From the NCBI GenBank assembly GCA_021789215.1, contig JAJYJS010000007.1, positions 1 through 64,000 on the forward strand: DNA of 64,000 bases, in the 5' to 3' direction. Origin of the DNA: Nitrospirota bacterium. Its GTDB lineage: Bacteria; Nitrospirota; Thermodesulfovibrionia; Thermodesulfovibrionales; JdFR-88. Shown one piece after another: positions 19,387-28,810 of this stretch; position 1 is the stretch's first letter; every line of letters begins with the position of its first letter. The notes below the pieces were generated by a model, which did not search any database, was not told the origin of the DNA, and saw only the letters and a program-made list of their open reading frames with translations. The position numbers and the translations under genes are program-made.

Positions 19387-20045
19387 CAGGTTTTTTTACC
19401 TTCCTTCCCGTAGCCGGGAGGAAACGGCATGTTTTTTTCCTCCTGCCACTGTTCAGGGTGTTTTTGTTTTTTTGCAGGGGTCTTCACAACCATTGAGGAC
19501 GCCTTGGGGCTGAACCCGCCTGTCTTGCCCAGGAGGCCGATTTCGGCCTGATAGCTCCTGCCGGGCAGCGCGTCCAGATAAAGGCTCCCGTTTATGGTAT
19601 CGAGCTTCAGCTCCTTTACGGCCTTCTTCCGGCCGTCTTCACGGAGCCTGAGGACGGGGCTGTCCGATATCTCTTTTCCCGTTTTTTCAATCTCCCAGAA
19701 GGCAAACAGCCTTCCGGGGTTGACAGCCAGGAGCACCGCCCTGCCGGTCCCCGCTGGCGTTCTCCTTTTCCGCGGGACCCGTACAATAGAGCGGGCGGAG
19801 TCCTTTGCCCTGAGCTTAAGTTTTGCGGGCTTTTTCCTTCCGGATTCAGTCTTTACGGCTTTTTTTTTACTTCCAGGGGCCTTTTCCCTGGTATAGATAT
19901 CGGTTTCCCGCTCAGTGCCCTCTCTCAGTATGCTCTCGATAAGCTCGGCTTTCGACTTGACCATCGGCAGTTCCAGCTCAAGCGCAAGCTTTTTAAGCTG
20001 GAGCACCTTCAATTTTTCAAGCTCTTCTCTTTCCCATTTCTTCAT
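19386..20045 (-). CDS. DUF4912-like protein with N-terminal SAP/Rho-N-like helix
   Basis: LKVLQLKKLALELELPMVKSKAELIESIL and AVLLAVNPGRLFAFWEIEK. Confidence 0.65.
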   Translation of the reverse strand: MKKWEREELEKLKVLQLKKLALELELPMVKSKAELIESILREGTERETDIYTREKAPGSKKKAVKTESGRKKPAKLKLRAKDSARSIVRVPRKRRTPAGTGRAVLLAVNPGRLFAFWEIEKTGKEISDSPVLRLREDGRKKAVKELKLDTINGSLYLDALPGRSYQAEIGLLGKTGGFSPKASSMVVKTPAKKQKHPEQWQEEKNMPFPPGYGKEGKKT

Positions 20046-20087
20046 AGATTCACCTGGTCAGAAATAATAACATTTTTCCTGTCCGTT

Positions 20088-22727
20088 CTAATGGGCCTGG
20101 GCCCAGTTGCGGCCAGTACCCACGTCCACCTGGACAGGCACCTGGAGGCCCGCCGCCTCTATCATGTCTGATTTAATTATATCAGTCATTTCGTCAAGCT
20201 CTTCACCGGGGCACTCGAAGACAAGCTCGTCATGCACCTGGATGATGAGCCTGGTGCGATATTTTTCCCTGAGCTTTCCGGAAAGGGTTATCATGGCCTT
20301 TTTGATGATGTCGGCGGCGGTGCCCTGTATGGGGGAATTCATGGCGAGGCGCTCACCCAGGGAGCGCACCCTGGCATCCCTGCTCTTAAGCTCCGGTATG
20401 GGCCGCTTCCTGCCCGACACCGTCCGCACATATCCCTTCCTTTTTGCCTCCTCTATCGCGCCCTGAAGGTATGCCTTGACGCCCGGATGCCGCTCGAAAT
20501 ACCTGTTTATATACTGTGCGGCCTCGGACGTGCTGACGCCTATGTTCTCGCTCAGGCCATAGGGAGTTATGCCGTAAATAATGCCGAAGTTCACCCCCTT
20601 TGCCACCCTGCGCATGCCGGGGGTTATATTTTCAGGCGCAACCCCGAATATCCCGGACGCGGTCGCCGCATGTATGTCCTTTCCCTTCTGGAAGAGCCTT
20701 TTCAATGCCTCGTCGCCGGAAAGATGCGCAAGCACCCTCAACTCTATCTGCGAATAGTCCGCAGATATTATCATGAAACCCTCTTCCGCTATGAAGGCCT
20801 CCCGTATCTTCCTGCCCCAGTCCCCCCTCACGGGTATGTTCTGTATGTTGGGGTCGGTGCTCGAAAGCCTTCCCGTGGCGGTGACGGCCTGGTTGAATGA
20901 GGTGTGAATCCTGCCCGTGCGCGGGTTTACAAGCCCCGGCAGGACGTCCACATAGGTGGACTTGAGCTTGAAGAGGGCCCGCCAGTCCAGGACTTCCCTC
21001 GGAAGCTCATGCACCTTCGCAAGCTCCTCAAGAATGCCGACCTCGGTGGAATAGCCGGTCTTTTTCTTCCTGCCCGGCGGGAGGCCAAGCACATTAAAGA
21101 GGATATGCCCAAGCTGCTTCGGGGAGTTTATGTTGAACTCGCCCCCGGCATGGAAATATATCCTCTTTCTAAGCGCATCAAGCTCCCTCTCAAGCTCCGT
21201 CGAGAAAGCGCCGAGCTGGTCTGTGTCTATCTTTACGCCGGCCCGCTCCATGTCCGCCAAAACGCCTATAAGGGGCATCTCTATGTTGAAATAGCAGTTG
21301 CCAAGCCCCTCCTCTTCAAGCCTCCTGAACAGGATGTCCTTCAGTTCAAGCGAAAGCTCCGCCTCGTGGCAGGCGAAACCCCTCGCGCGTTCCACGGGAA
21401 TCTCCTCGAACCTCTTTGCCTTTCCCCTTATCTCCGCATAGGTCTTTTTCTTTACTGAAAGATATTCGAGAGCGACTGTTTCCAGGCTGTGCTCGCTCCG
21501 GAGGGGGTTTATAAGATGGGAGGCTATCATCGTGTCGTAGAGCGTGCCCCCGAGCCCTATCCCCTTTTCCCTGAGCAATAGCGCTTCGTGTTTTATATTG
21601 TGCCCCGTTTTTGGTATTTCTCCGTTTTCCAGAATGGGTTTCAGGATGGAGAGGGCGGCCCCGGCCTCCATCTGGACCGGCGCGCCCGGATAATCATGCC
21701 CAAGGGGGATGTACGCCCCGCGGCCTTCAGAGGCGGAAAGCGCGATGCCCGCAATGTCGCCATTTACCGGGGGCCTGTCTCCGGGCTCTATTCTTATGGA
21801 GAACCCATTCCGCAGCCCGTCAATTATTGCGCGAAGTTTTTCTTCGGAACAGGCTGTTTCGTAATGCCCTTCCGGGGGTATCTCTCCGGGTACGTATTTC
21901 ATGAGGGAGGTGAATTCGAATTCCTTGAACATGGCCAGGAGGGCGTGCCAGTCCGGCTCCTTTATGGCCAGGTCCTTTATGTCGACTCTTACCGGCGCGC
22001 TCCGGTTTATGAGCGCAAGCTCGTAGGAGAGCTTTATGTCCTTAACGCCCTCCTCTATGAGCCTCCTTGTCCTCTCCCTTGCTATCTTTTCGGGATGCGC
22101 CATAAGCTCATCGAGGCCCCCGAACTGGCCGAAAAGCTCCTTCGCGGTCTTCTCCCCTATCCCCTTCACTCCGGGGATGTTGTCCACCGCGTCGCCAACA
22201 ATCGCCATATACTCCGGTATCCTCTCAGGCGGCACACCGAAGCGCTCCAGCACATAGTCCCTGCCCAGGACGGCGTTCTTCATGGGGTCGTAAACCAGGA
22301 TGCCGTCTCCAACAAGCTGCAACATGTCCTTGTCCGCGGTCACGATATAGACCCTGTGCCCCGCCCTTGAGACTTTTTCCGCTATGGTGGCGATAACGTC
22401 GTCGGCCTCATAGCCCGGCTCTTCATACAGCCTTACCCTGAATGCCTCTATGATTTTCCTTATGTAGGGGAGCTGCTCTATCATCTCCTCCGGCGCGCCC
22501 GGCCTGTGCGCCTTGTACTGCCCGAAAAGCCTGTGACGGTCCGTGGCGTGCGGGGTGTCGAAGGCTATCATCAGCCCTCCGGGGTTCAGGTCCCTTATTA
22601 TCTTCAGGAGCATGTTGGTGAAGCCGAATATGGCGTTGGTGGGCCTGCCCCTGGAGTCCCTCAGCCCCCGGATGGCGTAAAAGGCCCTGTAAACGTAGGA
22701 GTTCCCGTCGATAAGATAAATGTCCAT
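20088..22727 (-). CDS. polA: DNA polymerase I
   Basis: 5'-3' exonuclease N-domain (DGNSYVYRAFYAI), polymerase motifs (ISADYSQIELRVLAHLSGD, RRVAKGVNFGIIYG, QVHDELVFE). Confidence 0.97.
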   Translation of the reverse strand: MDIYLIDGNSYVYRAFYAIRGLRDSRGRPTNAIFGFTNMLLKIIRDLNPGGLMIAFDTPHATDRHRLFGQYKAHRPGAPEEMIEQLPYIRKIIEAFRVRLYEEPGYEADDVIATIAEKVSRAGHRVYIVTADKDMLQLVGDGILVYDPMKNAVLGRDYVLERFGVPPERIPEYMAIVGDAVDNIPGVKGIGEKTAKELFGQFGGLDELMAHPEKIARERTRRLIEEGVKDIKLSYELALINRSAPVRVDIKDLAIKEPDWHALLAMFKEFEFTSLMKYVPGEIPPEGHYETACSEEKLRAIIDGLRNGFSIRIEPGDRPPVNGDIAGIALSASEGRGAYIPLGHDYPGAPVQMEAGAALSILKPILENGEIPKTGHNIKHEALLLREKGIGLGGTLYDTMIASHLINPLRSEHSLETVALEYLSVKKKTYAEIRGKAKRFEEIPVERARGFACHEAELSLELKDILFRRLEEEGLGNCYFNIEMPLIGVLADMERAGVKIDTDQLGAFSTELERELDALRKRIYFHAGGEFNINSPKQLGHILFNVLGLPPGRKKKTGYSTEVGILEELAKVHELPREVLDWRALFKLKSTYVDVLPGLVNPRTGRIHTSFNQAVTATGRLSSTDPNIQNIPVRGDWGRKIREAFIAEEGFMIISADYSQIELRVLAHLSGDEALKRLFQKGKDIHAATASGIFGVAPENITPGMRRVAKGVNFGIIYGITPYGLSENIGVSTSEAAQYINRYFERHPGVKAYLQGAIEEAKRKGYVRTVSGRKRPIPELKSRDARVRSLGERLAMNSPIQGTAADIIKKAMITLSGKLREKYRTRLIIQVHDELVFECPGEELDEMTDIIKSDMIEAAGLQVPVQVDVGTGRNWAQAH

Positions 22728-22760
22728 TCAGCTAATATCTTAACATTTGGACGGGGGTGG

Positions 22761-23087
22761 TCAGCCCAATATATGGCGGATTTCGAGGGTCGAGCGGCAG
22801 GAAGACAGCCTGACCATAACGGCATCGAGGATGTGCATGCTCTTTTCACGGCGGGCCGGGAACAATTCGTCCAGCCTCTTTTCGTAGGAATGGCCGCCGC
22901 CCGCGCTGTCGCGGTCGAACTCCCAGACGGTGCCGGCCGGAATAAGCCCGCCCAGCACCAGCTTCAATATCTTTATGCCGGGCACGGGATTGTTCGCCAC
23001 CGAGACCAGTATCCGCTCCTTGTTCTTCAGCTTCATCTGGAAGAAGCAGTGTGTCCCGGTATTCCTGTATGCAACCACCTTGCCCAT
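22761..23087 (-). CDS. Hypothetical protein
   Basis: ORF immediately upstream of polA on the same strand; MGKVVAYRNTGTHCFFQMKLKNKER..., start chosen at internal ATG. Confidence 0.6.
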   Translation of the reverse strand: MGKVVAYRNTGTHCFFQMKLKNKERILVSVANNPVPGIKILKLVLGGLIPAGTVWEFDRDSAGGGHSYEKRLDELFPARREKSMHILDAVMVRLSSCRSTLEIRHILG

Positions 23088-23189
23088 AGTGGATTCCCTC
23101 AACGCCTGATTATAACAAAACGGGGCGTTCAAGTTGCAAACAAAAAAACCCCTCTGGACACCGGAAGAAACCGCTCCAAAGAAAAATTC

Positions 23190-24029
23190 TCACTCCGCCG
23201 GGCCGTGTCCGAATTTTGCGGACTTGACGGTAACGGCTATGCCTTCGGCCAGGTGGACGTGGATGAATTTTTTAAGCTCCGCCAGCAGCCCGGAGGAAGG
23301 CCTTATCCGCATTATCTTCTCCAGGGGCCACTCGCTAAGGTTCCTGTATATGCCGGGCAGCGCCGCGGATATCTCAAGCGACGGCCCGCTTCTGGCGCAT
23401 GCGCCGCAAAGCAGGGCGCCCTCGCGCGGGTAAAAGACGCGGCTTCCCGCGCCGCACCTTGCACACCCCCTGAGCGACGGTGCATAGCCCGTGAGCGAAA
23501 GCAGTCTTGCCTTGAATACCGCCGGGATGAACTGCCACCGCTCTCTCGTTTCCCTTTCATTTTTCACGGCCGCCGGAGCAGTCACACCGGACGCATTCGC
23601 GCCCGCAGCCGCGCCCCCCGTGGACATAATCATGCCATGTAGCATAGTCATGCTCTGGAGGGTGGATAACGCCCAGAGCAGAAGCTCGAAAACTCTGGGG
23701 GCTGGCTCCCGTTCCGGCAGGAGTTTCAGTATAAGCTCGGCGAATTCCGTTGCCTGCAAAAGGGCCTTGATGTCTTCCCGGAGCGGCTGGAAGGAGGTCA
23801 TTATGTCCGACTGCGTGAGTTTCGGGAGGCTTGCGTCCTCCCGGCCAAGCAGGGATATGCGCGAGTGGATAAAGGGCTCCAGACTCCCGCCGAACCGGCT
23901 TTTTATCTTTCTTGGGCTTTTGGCGAATGCGGAGCGGACTCCAAAATCCCTGGTGAGGTATTCGAGGATGAGGTCGGCCTCCCCGAAGGGGCGGCTTCTC
24001 AGGACGATGCCTTCGGTGCGCCCGAGCAT
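23190..24029 (-). CDS. recO: DNA repair protein RecO
   Basis: TEGIVLRSRPFGEADLILEYLTRDFGVRSAFAKSPRK...; CARCG...CGACA zinc finger. Confidence 0.92.
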   Translation of the reverse strand: MLGRTEGIVLRSRPFGEADLILEYLTRDFGVRSAFAKSPRKIKSRFGGSLEPFIHSRISLLGREDASLPKLTQSDIMTSFQPLREDIKALLQATEFAELILKLLPEREPAPRVFELLLWALSTLQSMTMLHGMIMSTGGAAAGANASGVTAPAAVKNERETRERWQFIPAVFKARLLSLTGYAPSLRGCARCGAGSRVFYPREGALLCGACARSGPSLEISAALPGIYRNLSEWPLEKIMRIRPSSGLLAELKKFIHVHLAEGIAVTVKSAKFGHGPAE

Positions 24030-24051
24030 TAAGGGTTACTCTTTTTCCGCC

Positions 24052-24507
24052 CTACATTATGTTGCCGAAATCCTCGGGCTTCAGGTTTTTCAGCCATTCC
24101 TCAAGCTCGTCGGCGTTCTTTAGCTCAAGGATGCTGTCCTCGACGAAGATCGGCGCGCTTGTCCTCAATGCGACCGCAACGGCGTCCGAGGGCCGGGAGT
24201 CCACCGGCGTCTCTTTTCTGCCGTCGGTCAGATAGATGAGGGCGTAGTAGGTGTTTTCAAGAAGGTCGGTTATGACTATCCTTGTTATCCTGACCTTCAG
24301 GTTCTCGATGAGGTTCCTGATAAGGTCGTGCGTGAGGGGCCTGGGGGTCATCACCTTTCCCAGGGCAAGGGCGATCGAGTCGGCCTCCGGCTTGCCTATC
24401 CAGATAGGCAGGGTGGCCGCGCCGTCCATTTCCCTGAGGAGCAGTATGTACATATTGCTCCGGGGGTCGAACAGAAGCCCTTCAACCTTCATTTCGACAA
24501 GGGGCAT
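24052..24507 (-). CDS. Bifunctional nuclease family protein (DUF151)
   Basis: LPIWIGKPEADSIALAL...RPLTHDLIRNLI...DSRPSDAVAVALR. Confidence 0.92.
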   Translation of the reverse strand: MPLVEMKVEGLLFDPRSNMYILLLREMDGAATLPIWIGKPEADSIALALGKVMTPRPLTHDLIRNLIENLKVRITRIVITDLLENTYYALIYLTDGRKETPVDSRPSDAVAVALRTSAPIFVEDSILELKNADELEEWLKNLKPEDFGNIM

Positions 24508-24526
24508 CTTTCCCTTCCTTTGTCTC

Positions 24527-25423
24527 TTACCGCAAGCCCAGCTCCGATATGGCCCGCGTATCGGAACGCCAATCCCTTTTGAGCTTTACCCACAGCTCAA
24601 GAAAGACCCTGGCATTAATAAGCCTCTCTATGTCGGCGCGGGCGGCCGTGCCGATGGCCTTCAGGCCCTGTCCGCTTTTCCCTATTATAATACCTTTCTG
24701 GCCCTCCCGCTCCACCCAGATATTGGCGCTTATCCGGACCGCGCCCCCTTCGGGCTCCTCCCAACTGACTATCTCCACGGCCACCGCGTGGGGGACCTCC
24801 TCCGAAGTGGCCTCCATTATCTTTTCCCTTATTATCTCGGCCGCCATGGACCTCTCCAGCTGGTCCGTCACAAGGTCGTCAGGGTAATACCTGGGGCCCT
24901 CGGGCAGATAAGCGAGAAGCCTTTCCAGCAGTACGCCGATGCCGTCGCCCTGAAGGGCAGAAACCGGTATTATCTCGTCGAACCGGAAAATCCTGGAGTA
25001 TTCGGCCATTATTGGGAGCATCTTCGGTTTCTTCACGGTATCCACCTTGTTTATCAGCAGGAAGACGGCCTTCCGGTCCCTGGCCTTCGAAAGGAGTTTC
25101 AGCACCTCCTCTTCCCCAGGGCCCGGCAGGCGGGGTTCGACCATGAAAAGTATGGCGTCCACCTCGCGCATGGCCTCTTTGGACTCCTTTACCATCAGCT
25201 CGCCGAATTTGGTGACCGGCTTGTGGATCCCAGGGGTGTCTATGAATATGATCTGGGCCCCCTCGATGGTCTTTATGCCGATGATGCGGTTCCGGGTGGT
25301 CTGCGGTTTTTTTGTGACAATGGAGACCTTCTGCCCAAGAATGGTGTTGAGCAGCGTCGATTTGCCGACATTTGGCCGCCCGACTATCGAGACGTAGCCG
25401 GAGCGGAAAGCCTTTTTTTCCAT
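24527..25423 (-). CDS. era: GTPase Era
   Basis: GRPNVGKSTLLN, DTPG, NKVD, and KH domain GIIIGKSGQGLKAIGTAARADIE. Confidence 0.97.
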   Translation of the reverse strand: MEKKAFRSGYVSIVGRPNVGKSTLLNTILGQKVSIVTKKPQTTRNRIIGIKTIEGAQIIFIDTPGIHKPVTKFGELMVKESKEAMREVDAILFMVEPRLPGPGEEEVLKLLSKARDRKAVFLLINKVDTVKKPKMLPIMAEYSRIFRFDEIIPVSALQGDGIGVLLERLLAYLPEGPRYYPDDLVTDQLERSMAAEIIREKIMEATSEEVPHAVAVEIVSWEEPEGGAVRISANIWVEREGQKGIIIGKSGQGLKAIGTAARADIERLINARVFLELWVKLKRDWRSDTRAISELGLR

Positions 25424-25543
25424 AGTTTAAGTTTAAGTTGACGGCATATTAATTGCAAGCTGCGAAAATGCGAAAAATGCGGTTGCAGGGCATCCGGGCC
25501 TGTGCTAAGATGCAAGCAACAAAGCATTGGAGGAAACGCCCTG

Positions 25544-25660
25544 ATGCTGAAAACGCTGCTGGCCTTGGCCCTAACCCTGCTTGCCGGCCTGTTTGCCATC
25601 GGCTCTGAATCCATGATATACGGCAAAAAGGAACGGGCCGGAAAAACCAAAAAAAGCTGA
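25544..25660 (+). CDS. Small membrane peptide (38 aa)
   Basis: ATG with TTGGAGGAA ~8 nt upstream: MLKTLLALALTLLAGLFAIGSESMIYGKKERAGKTKKS; single hydrophobic helix and basic tail. Absent from the supplied ORF track. Confidence 0.5.
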   Translation: MLKTLLALALTLLAGLFAIGSESMIYGKKERAGKTKKS

Positions 25661-26839
25661 CTAGAACCTGGCCAGCGCCTCTCTTATCCTGCCAAGACCG
25701 CGCTCTATGTCCTTTATTGACGTCGCATAGGAAAGCCGTATAAAATCGTCGTCCCCAAAGGCGTCTCCGGGGACCAGCGCCACGTTGGCCTTCTCAAGCA
25801 GATACATGGCAAGCTTCGATGAAGACCCGATCTCCGGGGATTTTCCGTACAGCGCCTTCGTGTTCGGGAAGGCGTAGAATGCGCCCGTTGGCATAGGGCA
25901 CCTCATGCCCGGAATGGAATTGAGCCCTTCGACAAGGGCCTTCCTCCGTTTGCCGAACTCCGCGAGCATGGAGCCCACCGAGTCCTGCGGGCCTTTGAGG
26001 GCCTCAAGCGCGGCCATCTGGGCTATTGAAGTGGGATTGGATGTGGACTGGCTCTGAATGGAGGTCATGGCCTTTATGAGTTGTGCCGGGCCGGCCGCGT
26101 AGCCTATCCGCCAGCCTGTCATCGCGTAAGCCTTCGAAACGCCGTTGACCACTATGGCCCTCTGCTTTATCTCCTCCCCGATGCTGGCGATACTCAGGTG
26201 CTCCGTGCCGTCATAGAGGAGCTTTTCATATATCTCGTCGGATATGATGTAAAAATTGTTCTTTATGGCCAGCTCCGCTATGGCCTCAAGGCTCCTGCGG
26301 TCGTAAGTGAGCCCTGTGGGGTTGGAAGGCGAGTTCAGGATAAGGGCCTTCGTCCGCGGGGTTATATGCTCACGGAGCGCTTCGGGTTCCAGCCTGAAGC
26401 TGTCCTTCTCGAAGGTCCTCACGTAAACCGGCTCCGCCCCGGCGAGCATTACCTGCTCCGGATAGCTCACCCAGTAGGGTGAGGGGATGATGGCCTCATC
26501 GCCAGGGCCAAGCAACGCCTGCATTATGTTGTAAAGGCTGTGCTTGGCGCCGCATGAAACGAGTATCTCCTCCCTTTTATAACTTAAGGCGTTGTCTTTC
26601 TGGAACTTCTCTATTATCGCGTCCTTGAGCTTGTCAATGCCGCCCACGGCCGTGTACTTTGTAAACCCGTCCCTGATGGCCTTTATCGCGGCCTCTTTTA
26701 TGTTCTCAGGCGTGTCGAAATCCGGCTCGCCCACGCCAAAACTTATTACGTCCACCCCCGAGGCCTTCATGGCCTTTGCCTTTGAGTCTATCGCAAGCGT
26801 CGGCGAGGGTTTGATGTTTTTGGCCCTGTTAGAAAGCAT
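25661..26839 (-). CDS. Pyridoxal-phosphate aminotransferase, aspartate aminotransferase type I
   Basis: MLSNRAKNIKPSPTLAIDSKAKAMKASGVDVISFGVGEPDFDTP...NGVSKAYAMTGWRIGY; start set at internal ATG. Confidence 0.95.
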   Translation of the reverse strand: MLSNRAKNIKPSPTLAIDSKAKAMKASGVDVISFGVGEPDFDTPENIKEAAIKAIRDGFTKYTAVGGIDKLKDAIIEKFQKDNALSYKREEILVSCGAKHSLYNIMQALLGPGDEAIIPSPYWVSYPEQVMLAGAEPVYVRTFEKDSFRLEPEALREHITPRTKALILNSPSNPTGLTYDRRSLEAIAELAIKNNFYIISDEIYEKLLYDGTEHLSIASIGEEIKQRAIVVNGVSKAYAMTGWRIGYAAGPAQLIKAMTSIQSQSTSNPTSIAQMAALEALKGPQDSVGSMLAEFGKRRKALVEGLNSIPGMRCPMPTGAFYAFPNTKALYGKSPEIGSSSKLAMYLLEKANVALVPGDAFGDDDFIRLSYATSIKDIERGLGRIREALARF

Positions 26840-26966
26840 TTTTTTCTTTTCCACTCCTTCGGAGAAAAAATAATTAGAAATTGTACCACATCGGATAAAA
26901 AATGATAAAATGATTAAGAAATAAATAGCTTTTTTAAATGAGAAAGAACCCTCAACCAAGGAGGCC

Positions 26967-27155
26967 ATGATGAAGAAACCGGTTGTTGACCAGGACACAT
27001 GCGTTGGATGCGGCTCCTGCGCCGAGCTTTGCCCGAATGTCTTCGAGCTTAAAGACGAGAAGGCATATGTGATTAACCCGGAGGGCTGCGATTCCTGCGA
27101 CTGCGAAGCCGCGGCCGGGGTGTGTCCGGTAGAGGCAATTACGCTTGTGGACTGA
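26967..27155 (+). CDS. Ferredoxin
   Basis: CVGCGSCAELCPNVF...CDSCDCEAAAGVCP. Confidence 0.92.
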   Translation: MMKKPVVDQDTCVGCGSCAELCPNVFELKDEKAYVINPEGCDSCDCEAAAGVCPVEAITLVD

Positions 27156-27180
27156 GCAAATATAAAAAAACTTTAAAAAC

Positions 27181-27220
27181 CAAAAAAGCCCGGGGAAAAA
27201 CCCCGGGCTTTTTTGGTTTG
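27181..27220 (+). terminator. Rho-independent terminator after ferredoxin
   Basis: caaaaaagcccgggg-aaaaa-ccccgggcttttttggtttg, perfect stem with T run. Confidence 0.9.
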
Positions 27221-27232
27221 GCACAGGGCCGA

Positions 27233-27643
27233 TTACCTCTTCCCGGACGCGCTTATCCTGTTGAGCTGGTCATCGAAAGAGAAAAGGTGGACATCGGGGC
27301 CGTCAGCCTTTGCGCATAAAATACAGTCTACAATGTCCAGCTTCCGCTCCGAGAAAAGGACAAGCGCCCGGATGAGCTCTTCCCTGTCTTCGTTTGCAAC
27401 CCCTTTGTAATGAAGGATGCCGGTAAGACTGGCAGACGCTTTTTCTCTTGGGACTTTGTATATCCTTGTCAGGACATAAATGCACTCGGCTATAACGCTC
27501 TCCAGGACAATGACCTTCTCGCTGCCGGTTTTGACATTATCAAAAAAGGCCTTGGCCTTCGCATAAAGGCCGTCATCATCCTTTACAAGGTACCGGATAA
27601 TGGTATTAGTGTCAGGGATGCTTTTTTTTGCGGGTCTTTTCAC
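27233..27643 (-). CDS. PIN-domain toxin-like ribonuclease
   Basis: IPDTNTIIRYLVKDD...ESVIAECIYVLTRIY...LDIVDCILCAKA; overlaps AbrB gene. Confidence 0.85.
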   Translation of the reverse strand: MKRPAKKSIPDTNTIIRYLVKDDDGLYAKAKAFFDNVKTGSEKVIVLESVIAECIYVLTRIYKVPREKASASLTGILHYKGVANEDREELIRALVLFSERKLDIVDCILCAKADGPDVHLFSFDDQLNRISASGKR

Positions 27644-27869
27644 GGACGGATTCTTCCCACGCCCTTTCCTTCATATGCCTCATAGACACGCCCGGTTTTA
27701 CATTTTTGGCGTACCCGGCAAGAGAACCCGCGGCATCTCTCACCGCCCTGACCATCACGGTATCATCCACGACCTCGAAATAAACCGCCTCTGCCCTCAG
27801 CTTCTCCCTGATTTCTTTTGGGATGGTAACCTGTCCCTTTCGCGTTATCTTTATTGCAGCGGTAGTCAT
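27612..27869 (-). CDS. AbrB/SpoVT-type antitoxin
   Basis: MTTAAIKITRKGQVTIPKEIREKLRAEAVYFEVVDDTVMVRAV; start set at 27869. Confidence 0.85.
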   Translation of the reverse strand: MTTAAIKITRKGQVTIPKEIREKLRAEAVYFEVVDDTVMVRAVRDAAGSLAGYAKNVKPGVSMRHMKERAWEESVREKTRKKKHP

Positions 27870-28090
27870 TTTTTTAATCCTTACCTTTTTTAAAAGTAAT
27901 ACTTTTTTCAAATTGTAATGATTTTGGAAGAATCTGTCAATCCCGGGAGGGAAACAGCGGCTCCTCTCCCCATGGGGGAGGGGCAGGGCGGGGAAGATCG
28001 CCTTGGGGCGTGGAAAACCCCTCATGTAAGGCATGCATTCCCGGCTTTGATTTTTCAGCGGGGCTTTTTTGGGGCGGGGCCCCAAACACT

Positions 28091-28810
28091 TTAAGGGCGG
28101 GTGGGCGGGGCAGCTTTCAGCCTCTCCAGCGCCATTTTTGCCGCCTCAGTCTCGGCCTCTTTCTTTGTCTTTCCCGTGCCCTGCCCGTAAAGTTCCCTTG
28201 AGATATAAACTGCCGAGGTAAAGAGCTTCCTGTGCTCAAGCCCCTCCTCTTTCAAAAGCCTGTAGGCGGGCAACTGGCTGAAAAGCCTTTGGCAAAGCTC
28301 CTGAAGCTCCGTCTTCGGGTCCCGGAGCTGGCCCTCCTCGGCCACCGAGAGCAATTTATCCTTCAGTATCCTCATTATCAGCGCCTTTGCCTCCTCGTAT
28401 CCGCCGTCCAGGTAGACCGCGCCGGCAAGCGCCTCGAAGGCCCCGGCCAGGATGGAGTCTTTTTTCCCGCCGCCTGTGCTTATCTCGCCTTTGCCAAGCA
28501 GGATGAAATCCCCAAGCCCGATGCCGGCAGCCGCCCTGGCAAGCTCCGAGCCCCTCACAATGGCGGCCCTCGCGCGAGACATCCCGGCTTCGCTCATGCC
28601 TGTGCCAAAAAGGTATTCCGATAGCACAAGCTCCAGCACCGAATCGCCCAGGAATTCGAGCCTTTCATTGTGCAGGGTGGATGCGTAAGAGCGGTGGGTA
28701 AGCGCCTGCCTGAGCAGTTCCTTGTCTTTGAATTTGTAGCCGGTATTCAGGTCTGAGAACGGCTCAGGGTTCAAATTTCCTGAACAGCAGGCAGGCATTC
28801 GTGCCGCCAA
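28091..28810 (-). CDS. rnc: Ribonuclease III
   Basis: LTHRSYAS...[21 protein letters not shown] plus C-terminal dsRBD. Exact start uncertain because it overlaps the fabF end. Confidence 0.95.
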   Translation of the reverse strand: MAARMPACCSGNLNPEPFSDLNTGYKFKDKELLRQALTHRSYASTLHNERLEFLGDSVLELVLSEYLFGTGMSEAGMSRARAAIVRGSELARAAAGIGLGDFILLGKGEISTGGGKKDSILAGAFEALAGAVYLDGGYEEAKALIMRILKDKLLSVAEEGQLRDPKTELQELCQRLFSQLPAYRLLKEEGLEHRKLFTSAVYISRELYGQGTGKTKKEAETEAAKMALERLKAAPPTRP

